Assembly: GCA_964542475.1 (NCBI GenBank)
Contig: CAZIUL010000044.1
Span: 1-35,600 of the forward strand
Direction: 5' to 3'
DNA from: CAZIUL01 sp964542475
GTDB taxonomy: Bacteria > Planctomycetota > B15-G4 > CAYZWU01
Length of the DNA: 35,600 nucleotides
Below the pieces are notes generated by a model. That model ran no database searches, was not told the DNA's origin, and saw only the letters and a program-made list of their open reading frames with translations. This document shows, in pieces, positions 6,303 through 15,468 of the stretch; within the stretch, counting starts at the first letter, position 1, and every line of letters starts with the position of its first letter. The translations under genes and the position numbers were made by a program.

Positions 6303-8174
6303 TCAGTCGATGTAGCCGAGAAGCCTCAACCGTTCCTCTAGCAAAACGTTTTCATCTTCCTTGTCTGCGCTGTCCCGCACCGTATCAAACGATACTTTAC
6401 TTGGGCTGCTTTCCGTTTTGCGTCTTCCGGCAATTTCTTCTATGGCATTTCCATCGAACCCCTCCTTTTCAATACCAAGGAGGCGCAAAAGAGTTGGAGC
6501 CAGGTCCATTATGGAGCTGTTTGACAGGCGTCGGCAGGCAACGTTTTTGCCGTAAGCCAGGAGCACGCCTTCCTTTCGATGGCTTCCCGAGAGACCATGA
6601 ATGGGTTCGCCGATAACTTCCTTTCCCTCTATCACGAAGGTGCTGTTTGGTGAATAGCGACCGTTATCCATCTCATAGATGATGTCCGGGCCTGCCTTGG
6701 AGTGTTTTCCAAAATATTGATCTTCCCCCCTGCCGGCAACGCATTCGAGCTTGCTGTCTCCAAAACGAATCCTCTTCAGTTCGCCCAATATTTCATCGAT
6801 CACACTCCCCTCGTTCTCTTTGACGTTCCCGTACATTTCGCGGCCGTGCTTGTTTATCACGATATTGGGTGTTACACCCGTTGAAAAGGCTTTTGTTTTT
6901 GACCAGTCTATTCGGCTGAGATGAAATCCGCTCAACTCCGCTTTTCCGGCCTTTCCATTGCCGAATGTGGAGATGTAGATGCCGAGCTTGAGTTTACCCG
7001 CGGTATGGGTAATCCTCGCGCTTGCGGTATTAGCGCCTTTTTTCAAGAAAGCTCCTCCGACGATCTTCCTTTTCCCGGTGGAAAAGTCATGGAACTCCAA
7101 GGTTATCCCCTTCTCGGCACATTTGATTTCAACGCTCAATAGATAATCATGCCCCGGTTCATGGTCCGTCTCCCACCTTGCCCCGGCAAATGACATCTTC
7201 TTCTTGACGGACAGGCACAGCCGGTTTCGTTTTATCTTCACAGAAGCCCTTTCCCCATGGTCTTTTTGCAGCCGGTCGGGAAAACCGGGCTCCCCGAGCA
7301 GGTTTTCCATGTCTAATTTCAGGAACCCCTTCTCATAAAGCCAGCGGTTGACATAAAAGCCCCTGTGAAGGGGTCCGAATCCATGATCCGACATGATCAT
7401 GAGAACGTCATCGTCACCGACCTTCTCCAGAAACCGTCCGATTATTGAATCAACGTACCGGTAATAATCAACGATTCTCGGCCTGTACTTTACGTATTCC
7501 TTTCTGTAGGCAGGGTGCTCCTTGTCCAGAATTTTCCACAGCGAGTGTTGGATCCGGTCCATTCCCACGAAGGCTAACATGAAAAAATCCCAGGGATGTT
7601 CGTCGATGAGAAAAAGACCGAGCTTTTCCCGCTGCCTTGTCAATTCGAAAACCTGGTCCAAAAAAACCATTATCTCCTTTTCGGATTCACCGCTGATGTT
7701 TTCCACATCCAGCAGGTAGTTATCGAAACGGTTCAACACCTCCTCTCGCATCTCTTTTGGATGAGTGAATTCGCTCTCCACACTCGGCGTACCCATGCCG
7801 GAAATGACTATTCCATTGACCTTTTCCGGCGGATAAGTGAAGGGAACGTCCACCATGACAACGCGTTTGTTTTCAGAGCTCAGAATCTTCTGAAATGTGG
7901 GAGACCTGATGTCGGAATAATTGCACCACGCCATGCTGTAGGCGTTATCCGGACGCTTGCCGAAGCCGAAGATTCCATGTTTCCCCGGGTTGACGCCGGT
8001 CATGAAGGAGGTCCATGCGGATGGTGTTATCGGCGGGATCACGGATTCCAGAACGCCATGCGCACCGCCATCCCTTATTTTTGTCAAGTTCGGCAGCTCG
8101 CCCCCCTCGGCCAATGAATCCAACACATCCCATGTGGCTCCATCCAAACCGATCATGATGACTTTGTCTGCCAT
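6303..8174 (-). CDS. alkaline-phosphatase-superfamily phosphodiesterase with inserted beta-sandwich-like domain
   Basis: A 623-residue protein of the type I phosphodiesterase/nucleotide pyrophosphatase family. Metal-site and catalytic features are visible: GLDGATWD with Asp11, PITPSAWTSFMTG with Thr50 spaced from the following TG as the family nucleophile, SDHGFG with Asp263-His264, and GLSGSHR with His532. Members hydrolyse phosphodiester or phosphomonoester bonds; in clusters with glycosyltransferases they may trim or transfer phosphate groups on glycans or lipid carriers. Residues about 305-424 interrupt the family sequence between FLKLDMEN and DWSKTKAFSTG and look like a beta-sandwich. 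No signal peptide is seen. A GAGAGGTG precedes the start. It heads the unit with the small ORF and GT2 gene. The substrate is unknown. Confidence 0.85.
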   Translation of the reverse strand: MADKVIMIGLDGATWDVLDSLAEGGELPNLTKIRDGGAHGVLESVIPPITPSAWTSFMTGVNPGKHGIFGFGKRPDNAYSMAWCNYSDIRSPTFQKILSSENKRVVMVDVPFTYPPEKVNGIVISGMGTPSVESEFTHPKEMREEVLNRFDNYLLDVENISGESEKEIMVFLDQVFELTRQREKLGLFLIDEHPWDFFMLAFVGMDRIQHSLWKILDKEHPAYRKEYVKYRPRIVDYYRYVDSIIGRFLEKVGDDDVLMIMSDHGFGPLHRGFYVNRWLYEKGFLKLDMENLLGEPGFPDRLQKDHGERASVKIKRNRLCLSVKKKMSFAGARWETDHEPGHDYLLSVEIKCAEKGITLEFHDFSTGKRKIVGGAFLKKGANTASARITHTAGKLKLGIYISTFGNGKAGKAELSGFHLSRIDWSKTKAFSTGVTPNIVINKHGREMYGNVKENEGSVIDEILGELKRIRFGDSKLECVAGRGEDQYFGKHSKAGPDIIYEMDNGRYSPNSTFVIEGKEVIGEPIHGLSGSHRKEGVLLAYGKNVACRRLSNSSIMDLAPTLLRLLGIEKEGFDGNAIEEIAGRRKTESSPSKVSFDTVRDSADKEDENVLLEERLRLLGYID

Positions 8175-8337
8175 TCAGAGAACACCTCTCAAGGGGTAAT
8201 CGTTTGAAAACAAAACGAAAACGTTCAGCGGATGAAGTTTACCTGTTTTACGATTGACACGTCAATCCGGCGGGCAAGGATTTTAGAACATACGAAATAT
8301 GCCGGCTGGATTCGTGTCGAGTTTCTGTTGCCTGGCC

Positions 8338-11175
8338 TCACTTGACAATGGACATAAACGGTGACCTGCGCCTTGCGCGCTCGAGCTCCTTCAAGGCCGC
8401 TTCGCGGCGGCCATCGGCTTCCATTGCCGTTGCCTTGCAGAAGAGTGCTTCTGATACCAGCGCATCTACAGGGAAAAACCCGTCGAAAGGGTTCGGGTCA
8501 CCGAGCTCCTCCCGGACAACCCGCCGGGCCGGTTGGTAGAACCTGATAATGTGCCGCGCACGCGATAGCGACATCCAGGCGCTCTCAAGGTCTCCGTGAG
8601 CTTCTGCACGATCAGCCAGCAAAAGGTTTATCCTGAAATCGGACGGCGAGAAATCAGGGGAGCACCTGATCGTCAGGTTCGCCAGTTTTGAAGCAAGCGC
8701 GGGGCATCGCCCGGCGTGTTTTTTGTCGCGAGTCAGCGTTCGGCAGAGAGCGGAAAACAGCGCGTCACCGCATTGATAAAGGTCTCCGCTCCTTCTTTTT
8801 CTCTCGATCTCCTCGAAAACCGCCTCTTCTACCTTCTCGTCATCGAATTCTAGAAGCCCGTCTAAAACCCTGCGGGCCCATGTATGAGTCTGGCCGAAGA
8901 TCACATCCTCCGTTTCAGCGTTCCACAGCGCCAGGATGTTCTGTTCACGGAAAGCCTCGGCCCGCAGGAAAAGAATCTTTGCAAGAAGCTTGGGCCCTTG
9001 AGGATCCTTTGCTTTCGCCAGGGTCTGCCCCGCGATCAGGACAACATCCGCTTCCTGGCCCTCGAAAAGGCCCGGATCCGGCTCCTGTGCGGAACGGATG
9101 AAACGCAGCGTTTTCTCGCGCAGGTACTCCGTTCCTTTTTTGCTCCCGGTTCTCGACAGCGCTTTCAGAACAGCCTCAACAGCATCCATGCCGAGCTCCG
9201 GGCCGAGGCCGGCGAGTTCGAGCAGGCGATCCTCCTGGTTTGCAAGCATCGAAAGCGGTGCGGTATTGATCGCCGTAGCGAGGAGATCCGGGTCTATTTC
9301 ATGAAACAGGATCTTTTTGAAAACGGGTTCACATCGTACGAGAAGGTCGGATTTTGCCAGATCCTCCAGTATCGAACGCCTGTACGAGGTGCTTGTGTCC
9401 GTAAAAATCTCTTCCATTTTTTGCAGGGCGAAAGGATCTGACCTTCTCACGAGCGTGCGAAAAATCCTGAGCTTCAAGCTCTTTTCTGCGGAAGGAAAGA
9501 TGCGGTGAAGCAGCCCGGACGTGTGAGACCCATTGATTCTCTCCAGGTTGGAAGCGAGGAGCTCCATGTTCAGGTCGCTGTTTGCGTTCAGCGCCCCCTC
9601 GATGGTGCGCGCGATAACCCGGTCGGCAGCAGGGTTATTGAAACATATCAGTGTCGACACCAGCAAATTCCAGGACTCATGATCCGGGCCGACCTCCTGC
9701 AGCAGGCGGTCCAGGATCCCAAGCACCCGTGCGGCGGTTTCTTCCTCAGCCAGGGAGGGCAGCAGCATGGCAGCCTGCAGAAAGGCAGGTTTTCTTTTTT
9801 CGAGTTCATCGAGAAACAACCGCTCAACAATCTTCCGGTATTCATCGCGGGCGATGTTTACCAGGTTCAGCGCGTACGCTTTTCGCAGGGCAGGATCTTT
9901 CTCCTCCTCAAACCTCCCAAGAAGCGCTTTCGCCGGCGGTTCGGGCAGCCGGCACAGAGCTGCGAATGCTTTCCTTTTGATGTCCGGATCAGGCATGTCC
10001 AGGGCGTTCGTGATGAACGGCATGATCTCGTTCGCAAAAGGACCGTCTAGGACAGTGAGGAGTTTTCGCACGGCCTTTTGCTGAAGTTCGGCTTCGAGAT
10101 TCCCAAAGACCCGGGAAAGAGCCGCCACCCTCTCCCTGTTTTTTGCTGTTGCGAGCTCATCCACACAAGCTGCCCTGGCCTCGAACGGAAACGAACCATC
10201 AGCCGCCCAGGCGCCAAGCACGGGCACCGCATCTTTTTTCAGCACCGATACGAGAAGGAAGATCTGAATCCGTGGTGATGCGGCGAGCGCACTGTTTTCT
10301 CCGAGAACAGCAGACCGGATGTGCGGAACGATCTTTCCCCCCGCCAGGGGCAACAGGGTCGCGGCAGCGTCGGACAAGGGCTCTCCCGCATCCATTGCCT
10401 GCTCGATCAAAAGCGGTATCCAATCATCAGGAACGGATCGTTCGATGCTCGAGATCGAGAGCATGGCAAGTGTTCCGGCTGTCGATCCTTTTTCCTTTTC
10501 AGCGATTTCCCGAAAGAAAGACAGGTTTCCGTTCCGTGCGAGTGGCACACACGCCTTCAGGAAGGTCGGTTTTTCCGATGAAGACAGGTTCTTGTAGGCT
10601 TCACAAAGCTTCATCGCGGGGATGTTTTCAGTGAGCTCATCCATGTAGTGCAGGGCTGTGATGCGAACCAGGGGCTCGGCATCCCCGAGCGCTTCAAAAA
10701 AACAGTCGGCTGTTCCGGGTTCGGGCCAGGCTGCGAGCGCTTTTATCGCCGCAGAGCGCACCGGCCAGAAAGGGTCGCTGAGAAGCGGGTGGATATGTTT
10801 CCAGACAAGTCTGCCGTTGCTTGAGTTCTGTGTCGCTTCGAGCGCTGCCTTGCGGACCGTGTAGGCCGGATCCTTCAGAAAGGGAACGTACTTTTTTGCA
10901 TCATCCGAGATGCTCGACAAGACACGAATTCCTGCCTCGCGCCGGATCAAGTCCTCTGAGGACAGCAGGTCCAAGGCCTGGGAATGTGCGGAACTTCCGA
11001 GCCCCTTGAGAAGGTCTATGGCCAGCTCCCGCTTGACCTTTGGCACACCTGCCCTGATCGAGGCGGCGGCACGATCCGCGGTTTCTTCTTCCTGGCTACC
11101 GAAGGAAACCGCGCCAAGGAGCATTGATATGGCGATGCTCCGGCCGAAACAGATAAAAAAACAGGGGCATTTCAT
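8338..11175 (-). CDS. exported HEAT-repeat protein
   Basis: About 945 residues from the ATG at 11175. A GTG 12 codons upstream (11211) extends the frame but neither start has a clear ribosome-binding site; the ATG places a hydrophobic signal segment (FFICFGRSIAISMLLGAVSFG) at the N-terminus. The rest is almost wholly alpha-helical repeats of HEAT type, for example RREAGIRVLSSISDD, AYTVRKAALEA, FWPVRSAAIKALAAW and EPLVRITALHYMDEL in the first 200 residues, continuing more irregularly to the end. The last 150 residues look TPR-like (SAWMSLSRARH, ALKELERARRR). Such solenoids bind proteins or peptides; no catalytic motif is seen. The partner is unknown. It lies 163 bp upstream of the phosphodiesterase gene on the same strand. 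Confidence 0.8.
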   Translation of the reverse strand: MKCPCFFICFGRSIAISMLLGAVSFGSQEEETADRAAASIRAGVPKVKRELAIDLLKGLGSSAHSQALDLLSSEDLIRREAGIRVLSSISDDAKKYVPFLKDPAYTVRKAALEATQNSSNGRLVWKHIHPLLSDPFWPVRSAAIKALAAWPEPGTADCFFEALGDAEPLVRITALHYMDELTENIPAMKLCEAYKNLSSSEKPTFLKACVPLARNGNLSFFREIAEKEKGSTAGTLAMLSISSIERSVPDDWIPLLIEQAMDAGEPLSDAAATLLPLAGGKIVPHIRSAVLGENSALAASPRIQIFLLVSVLKKDAVPVLGAWAADGSFPFEARAACVDELATAKNRERVAALSRVFGNLEAELQQKAVRKLLTVLDGPFANEIMPFITNALDMPDPDIKRKAFAALCRLPEPPAKALLGRFEEEKDPALRKAYALNLVNIARDEYRKIVERLFLDELEKRKPAFLQAAMLLPSLAEEETAARVLGILDRLLQEVGPDHESWNLLVSTLICFNNPAADRVIARTIEGALNANSDLNMELLASNLERINGSHTSGLLHRIFPSAEKSLKLRIFRTLVRRSDPFALQKMEEIFTDTSTSYRRSILEDLAKSDLLVRCEPVFKKILFHEIDPDLLATAINTAPLSMLANQEDRLLELAGLGPELGMDAVEAVLKALSRTGSKKGTEYLREKTLRFIRSAQEPDPGLFEGQEADVVLIAGQTLAKAKDPQGPKLLAKILFLRAEAFREQNILALWNAETEDVIFGQTHTWARRVLDGLLEFDDEKVEEAVFEEIERKRRSGDLYQCGDALFSALCRTLTRDKKHAGRCPALASKLANLTIRCSPDFSPSDFRINLLLADRAEAHGDLESAWMSLSRARHIIRFYQPARRVVREELGDPNPFDGFFPVDALVSEALFCKATAMEADGRREAALKELERARRRSPFMSIVK

Positions 11176-11280
11176 TTTGCGAACAAGCGATATGTGGTTG
11201 TTAACAGTCACTCGTTAATAATTAATTTTTGATGGCTTAGGGGTGGCCAGGCCTCCGACCCCGGTAAAAACACTATCCGA

Positions 11281-11304
11281 GTTAATCCGTGTCCATCCGT
11301 GGTT
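11281..11304. repeat. single copy of a widespread intergenic sequence
   Basis: The string around ATCCGTGTCCATCCGTGG, within the gap between the HEAT and nnrD genes, matches from memory a short intergenic sequence that recurs in many environmental bacterial genomes. It contains an internal near-repeat (TCCGTG, TCCATCCGTGG). Only one copy is seen in this window, so its repetitive nature is recollection, not observation. The rest of 11176-11381 holds a GGGCGA/TCGCCC hairpin at 11335-11353, a possible terminator of nnrD. Confidence 0.35.
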
Positions 11305-11381
11305 CTCTTCTTTTTTCTTCCTCTTCCTACAGAAGGGCGAAAAATTCTCGCCCCTGGGGCCGCCGACCGAGCGGCACCCGC

Positions 11382-12236
11382 CTAATCGCTCCGCTGATGC
11401 AGCTTGATCGCTTCCGGGATGTAATCGAGTATGTCCGACGCGGTCAAGGAGATCTCCCCGGTTTGCTCGGCTGCAAGATCTCCGGCAAGGCCGTGGATGT
11501 GTGCCGCAAGGGCAACCGCTTCCAGCCCATGGGGCAGAACCGCGAGAAAAGCGGCAATGATCCCGGTGAGCACGTCTCCGCTCCCGGCCGTGGCCATGCC
11601 CGGGTTGCCGGTTGCCACGATGTGATGCATCTGGCTGTCGGTCACCACCGTGCCTTTGCCTTTCAAAACCACGATAGCACCTGTTTTTTCAGCCAGGCGG
11701 GCCGCTGCTTTAACCCGCCCTTCCTCGCTGCGGGGAGGCTTTTTTCCATCGAGGCGTGCGAACTCGCCCGGGTGCGGCGTCAGCACGCTCAGAAACTTGC
11801 GCCTGATGACCACGTCAGCATCCTGCGCGGTGATGGTCAGCGCGTCCGCGTCGATGACAATCGGCCTGTCGCTTCCTTCGATTATCTCGAGCACGGTGTC
11901 TTTGGTTTCGGTACCAGTTGAAATGCCGGGCCCGATGGCCAGCACGTCCGCTTCCGCGGCCTCGTTCGAGATTATTGGTATGGCTTTGCGGCTGAACCCG
12001 CCCTCTTCTGTTTCGGGACAGGGGAGCAGCGTGTAACACGGGCAGTGTGCTGCAACGGAAGGGGCCGCGGAAAATGGGACTGCGACCTTGACAAGCCCTG
12101 CTCCGGATTTCAGCGCCGAGTAAGCTGCAAGCGCGGCAGCGCCGGGCATGGCGCGGGACCCGCCGATGACAAGGATCTTTCCGAAATCGCCCTTGTGCGC
12201 GTCAGGTCTTCGCGGAGGCATTAAAGGGAGGTTCAT
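11382..12236 (-). CDS. nnrD: ADP-dependent (S)-NAD(P)H-hydrate dehydratase
   Basis: A 284-residue ribokinase-like enzyme that dehydrates the damaged cofactors NADHX and NADPHX back to NAD(P)H, using ADP (or ATP) as phosphate donor. Diagnostic segments: GKILVIGGSRAMPGAAALAA (about 19-38), SGAGLVKVA, IGPGIS (101-106), VIDADAL, LTPHPGEFARL (152-162), LKGKGTVV, and the signature NPGMATAGSGD (211-221) with the catalytic Asp221. Length fits the stand-alone dehydratase; the N-terminal NnrE epimerase domain found in fused bacterial versions is absent. The start is next to a GGCGGGT sequence, so the exact start is less certain. It is cytoplasmic housekeeping. Confidence 0.93.
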   Translation of the reverse strand: MNLPLMPPRRPDAHKGDFGKILVIGGSRAMPGAAALAAYSALKSGAGLVKVAVPFSAAPSVAAHCPCYTLLPCPETEEGGFSRKAIPIISNEAAEADVLAIGPGISTGTETKDTVLEIIEGSDRPIVIDADALTITAQDADVVIRRKFLSVLTPHPGEFARLDGKKPPRSEEGRVKAAARLAEKTGAIVVLKGKGTVVTDSQMHHIVATGNPGMATAGSGDVLTGIIAAFLAVLPHGLEAVALAAHIHGLAGDLAAEQTGEISLTASDILDYIPEAIKLHQRSD

Positions 12237-12607
12237 TTTTTACCCGCCGGATAAATCTGAAAAAAAGAGGGCAAGCGGTTCATGCCAAGGGAAGCCGCGG
12301 GCAACGCGGCAACGCACTCACCGCTCCAGTGACATACCTATAGCAATCATGCAAAAAACAGGGGAGCTGTTCAACGGCAATCTGAAACCTGTAGATGATG
12401 TGTCCGCCCTCCGTCACCAATCGGCGCTCCGTTCCCTTATTTCCGAAGAACTCGTTGCAACTGGGTGATTGACCCCGTGTTTTTATTGATTATGCTTGAA
12501 GCCGATTGTGACGGGCGCACGCTTGCTTTCTGTTGGGTCCCATGGAACCCGGGCTTGCGGCCGACCATGACAACAGAAACACAGCCTCCACATGGCGGGA
12601 GCTATAG
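12237..12607. other. 371-bp intergenic region upstream of the nuclease-ligA run
   Basis: No convincing gene. A 39-codon frame from 12349 lacks a ribosome-binding site. The region separates divergent transcription units (nnrD to the left, the nuclease gene to the right) and must hold their promoters; a candidate for the rightward one is listed separately. Confidence 0.5.
12469..12496 (+). promoter_or_regulatory. candidate sigma70-type promoter for the nuclease-ligA run
   Basis: TTGACC (12469-12474), a 16-base spacer, then TATGCT (12491-12496). It sits 111 bp upstream of the nuclease start and is the best match in the gap. Prediction by eye only. Confidence 0.4.
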
Positions 12608-13024
12608 ATGATACCCGTTGAACTGTCCAGAATCGTTATCAATGACAACAGCGATCAGCAGTACATCTTTGTCAGCGAGATCGACGGTCCGCGCGGCTTT
12701 CCCATTGTTATCGGAAGCAACGAAGCGGCTGAAATCGACAGGAAGGTGAGGGAGCTTCCCACCCCGCGGCCGTTGACGCACGACCTGATCCGGCTGGTAA
12801 TGAAGGGGCTGGATGCAAAACTGGACAAGATCGTTGTCAACGACCTCAGGGATGGCACATTTTTCGCCAACCTGCATATTTCCCAAAACGGAAAGAACAT
12901 TCTCGTGGACTGCCGGCCCAGTGACGCGATAGCCCTGGCCACTGCCACGACAGCGCCCATCTTTGTGGAGGAGAAGGTAATGGACGAAGTGGGCAAGATG
13001 GAAGGCGAAGGGACCCAGTTCTGA
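12608..13024 (+). CDS. bifunctional nuclease family protein (DUF151)
   Basis: A 138-residue protein matching the DUF151/BFN family in length and motifs: PVELSRIVIND start, FPIVIGSNEAAEI, RPLTHDLIRLVMKGLDAKLDKIVVNDL, GTFFANLHI, and the conserved DCRPSDAIALA followed by PIFVEE. Plant and bacterial members have DNase/RNase activity, but the role in bacteria is poorly defined. A GGGAG sits 6 bases before the ATG. It is followed after 77 bp by ligA on the same strand, probably in one transcript, which is compatible with a nucleic-acid role. Cytoplasmic. The family call is firm; biochemical activity is inferred. Confidence 0.9.
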   Translation: MIPVELSRIVINDNSDQQYIFVSEIDGPRGFPIVIGSNEAAEIDRKVRELPTPRPLTHDLIRLVMKGLDAKLDKIVVNDLRDGTFFANLHISQNGKNILVDCRPSDAIALATATTAPIFVEEKVMDEVGKMEGEGTQF

Positions 13025-13101
13025 TTCCGGCCCGATCCTTGGCCATGCTCCCCGGTATTTCGCAGTGATCCGGATGAGTCCGCCGGGGAAGGAGAGCTTT
13101 C

Positions 13102-15153
13102 ATGCCGCAGGCATCCCATGAACGCAAGCGCGATAAAGAAGAATACAGCGCCCTGAAAAAGGAAATCGCCTTTCACGATCACAGATACTACGTGCTGGAT
13201 GATCCGGTGATTTCCGACGCGAAGTACGACGGGCTGATGCGGCGACTCCTCGATATCGAGAAAGCCCATCCCGATTGGGTCACGCCCGATTCCCCCTCTC
13301 AGCGCGTGGGAGCCGCTCCTTTGGAAGCCCTGAAGCCATACGCGCACCGCACACCCATGCTCAGCCTGGCGAACACCTATAACGAAAAAGAGGTGTTCCA
13401 ATGGAGGGATCAGCTCCTGAGCCGTCTGAAGCCCGGGAAACTCGAATCCGATTTCACAGGCGAGCCCAAGCTGGACGGAGTTGCGGTCGAGGTGATCTTC
13501 GAGCGCGGTGCATTCTTTCGCGGTGCGACCCGCGGGGATGGAAAGACCGGAGAGGATGTAACAGAAAACCTGCGCACGATCAGATCGCTGCCTCTCGAGC
13601 TGCTCGATGACGGAAGCGGTGTCCCGGAGTATCTCGAGGTGCGGGGTGAAGTGATCATCGAAAAGTCCCGTTTCAACGAGCTCAACCGGCTGCGCGTGCG
13701 CGTTGGAAAGGAGCCTTTTGCCAATCCGCGCAACCTGGCGGCGGGTTCATTGAAACAGCTCGACTCCCGGGTCGCCGCACAGCGTCCGCTCGATTTTTAC
13801 GCTTATGGCATCGGCGATAGCGGGGAAACCGTGTTCGAATCGCAGCAGGAGCTGCTGAAGCGTTTGTCCGGCATGGGCCTTAAAACGCTCGATCCGTTTT
13901 CCAGGGCGGGCAGCATCGATGATATGGTCGAACACTTTCGCTTTTTGTTATCAAGGCGTGAAACGTTCGCTTTTGATGTGGACGGCGTGGTGATCAAGGT
14001 GAACCGCTTCGATGCTTGTTCGAGGCTCGGTGTACGGTCCAAGTCGCCGAGATACGCCATTGCGTGCAAGTTTCCCGCGAGGCATGAGACAACGAGCATC
14101 GATAAGATCTTGATCCAGGTCGGCCGCACGGGCGCGCTCACACCTGTGGCTATTCTGAGTCCGGTTCAGGTCGGAGGTGTGGAGATCTCGCGCGCCACCC
14201 TTCACAACTCCGAAGAGATCGAGCGCCTCGACATCCGCGAAGGGGACCGCGTGGTAGTCGAGCGCGCGGGAGACGTGATCCCGCACATAGTCAAGGTGAT
14301 CACGGATGTCAGGCCGAAACACGCCAAACGGTTCAAGATGCCAGCAAGGTGCCCGGTTTGCATGGACGATGTCGTCAAGGTGCCGGACGAGGTAGCCGTA
14401 CGCTGCCCGAACCCGTCCTGCCCGGCCGTGCTGAAGGCCGGGATCCGCCACTTCGTGGGCCGCAACGCGGCGGACATAGAAGGGATAGGCGAAAAGCTCA
14501 TCGACCAGCTCGTGGACAGGGGGCTCGTCCACAAGACAAGCGACCTGTACGGGCTGTCATTGGAAGAGATCGCAGGGCTCGATCGGATGGGTGACAGGTC
14601 CGCGAAAAACGTCATATCATCGCTCGATCGGTCCAGGACAAACCTGTCGCTTTCGCGGTTCATCTTTGCCCTCGGCATCCGCCATGTTGGAGAGCATGTG
14701 GCCCAAATCCTCGCCGATCACTACCCAACACTCATCGAGCTGAGGCAGGCTAGCGCCGAGGAGATGGAGGATATTAAGGAGATCGGGCCGAAAGCCGCTG
14801 CGAGCCTGAAAGCGTTTTTCGAATCGCCTCATGCACAAGAGCTTCTCGGCGCTTTTGAAAAAGCCGGTCTTTCACTGAAAGCCGCCGAATCGGCCGGTGC
14901 AGCCGAGGGAAAGCTTCAAGGCAAGTCGTTTCTTTTCACCGGTGTTTTGAGTAACATGACGAGGGCCCATGCGGAGGCAAGGGTGAAAGGATTTGGAGGC
15001 CGGGTGCTGTCAGGGATCAGCAGGAAACTCGACTTTCTCGTGGCAGGAGAGAAGCCCGGATCCAAGCTTGCCAAGGCAAAGAAGATCGGGATCGAGGTTT
15101 TGAGCGAACACGAGTTTACAGAGATGATCGGGGAAAATCAGAGCTCCCCGTGA
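13102..15153 (+). CDS. ligA: NAD-dependent DNA ligase LigA
   Basis: A 683-residue essential replication and repair ligase that seals nicks using NAD+. All usual parts are present: the Ia domain with HDHRYYVLDDPVISDAKYD (about 25-43), the adenylation site EPKLDG with nucleophile Lys123, GATRGDGKTGEDVT, the EVRGEV strand, NPRNLAAGSLKQLD, the OB fold with VGRTGALTPVA, a zinc finger with Cys417, Cys420, Cys435 and Cys440, helix-hairpin-helix repeats (IEGIGEKLI; ELRQASAEEMEDIKEIGPKAAASL), and a C-terminal BRCT domain (about 605-683). Length is normal. GGAGAG precedes the ATG. It lies between the nuclease gene and a small membrane protein gene 10 bp downstream. Confidence 0.97.
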   Translation: MPQASHERKRDKEEYSALKKEIAFHDHRYYVLDDPVISDAKYDGLMRRLLDIEKAHPDWVTPDSPSQRVGAAPLEALKPYAHRTPMLSLANTYNEKEVFQWRDQLLSRLKPGKLESDFTGEPKLDGVAVEVIFERGAFFRGATRGDGKTGEDVTENLRTIRSLPLELLDDGSGVPEYLEVRGEVIIEKSRFNELNRLRVRVGKEPFANPRNLAAGSLKQLDSRVAAQRPLDFYAYGIGDSGETVFESQQELLKRLSGMGLKTLDPFSRAGSIDDMVEHFRFLLSRRETFAFDVDGVVIKVNRFDACSRLGVRSKSPRYAIACKFPARHETTSIDKILIQVGRTGALTPVAILSPVQVGGVEISRATLHNSEEIERLDIREGDRVVVERAGDVIPHIVKVITDVRPKHAKRFKMPARCPVCMDDVVKVPDEVAVRCPNPSCPAVLKAGIRHFVGRNAADIEGIGEKLIDQLVDRGLVHKTSDLYGLSLEEIAGLDRMGDRSAKNVISSLDRSRTNLSLSRFIFALGIRHVGEHVAQILADHYPTLIELRQASAEEMEDIKEIGPKAAASLKAFFESPHAQELLGAFEKAGLSLKAAESAGAAEGKLQGKSFLFTGVLSNMTRAHAEARVKGFGGRVLSGISRKLDFLVAGEKPGSKLAKAKKIGIEVLSEHEFTEMIGENQSSP

Positions 15154-15163
15154 AAGCGAGGCC

Positions 15164-15439
15164 ATGGAAACGGTACTGACCACAAGCGCGATACTGCTTG
15201 GAGCGGCTCTTGTACAGGCTATAGTGGGCATACTGTTTTTCAGATCCGGATCCGCTCTACGCGCATTTTTCCTCCAGACTTTATGCTTGTTCGCGTCAGC
15301 AGCGGTTGTCGCGGGTTTCACGTTTCATAAGCGTTTTGCCATTGCATGGTTCTGCATCGCTCTTTTCGCCTGTTTTTTTGTCACCGGTTTCAAGGGCTGG
15401 AAGCGGAAAGCAAAGGATGCGATCACCCGGGGTTCGTAG
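15164..15439 (+). CDS. small membrane protein, unknown function
   Basis: A 91-residue protein with three hydrophobic stretches (about 4-25, 33-50 and 57-74), separated by short positively charged pieces (FRSGS, FHKRF), and a Lys/Arg-rich tail (KGWKRKAKDA). It should sit in the cytoplasmic membrane. It begins 10 bp after ligA, behind only a weak GCGAGG, and is followed 29 bp later by the DUF362 gene. No family recognised; the shape recalls small ATP-synthase-I-like proteins but the resemblance is not specific. Confidence 0.65.
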   Translation: METVLTTSAILLGAALVQAIVGILFFRSGSALRAFFLQTLCLFASAAVVAGFTFHKRFAIAWFCIALFACFFVTGFKGWKRKAKDAITRGS

Positions 15440-15455
15440 AAAACAACCCCGTTTC

Positions 15456-15462
15456 GAGGAGG
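15456..15462 (+). promoter_or_regulatory. ribosome-binding site fixing the DUF362 start
   Basis: GAGGAGG with a 6-base spacer to the ATG at 15469. The open frame extends upstream to 15346, inside the preceding gene, but this site and the twin-arginine signal just after the ATG decide the start. Confidence 0.8.
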
Positions 15463-15468
15463 TTTTAC

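Noticed and set aside
12148..12468. 106-codon plus-strand frame overlapping the start of nnrD
   Set aside because: The first third is antisense to nnrD, there is no ribosome-binding site, and the remainder has no recognisable features.
15346..15468. Upstream extension of the DUF362 reading frame
   Set aside because: It overlaps the small membrane protein gene in another frame; GAGGAGG and the twin-arginine signal place the start at 15469.
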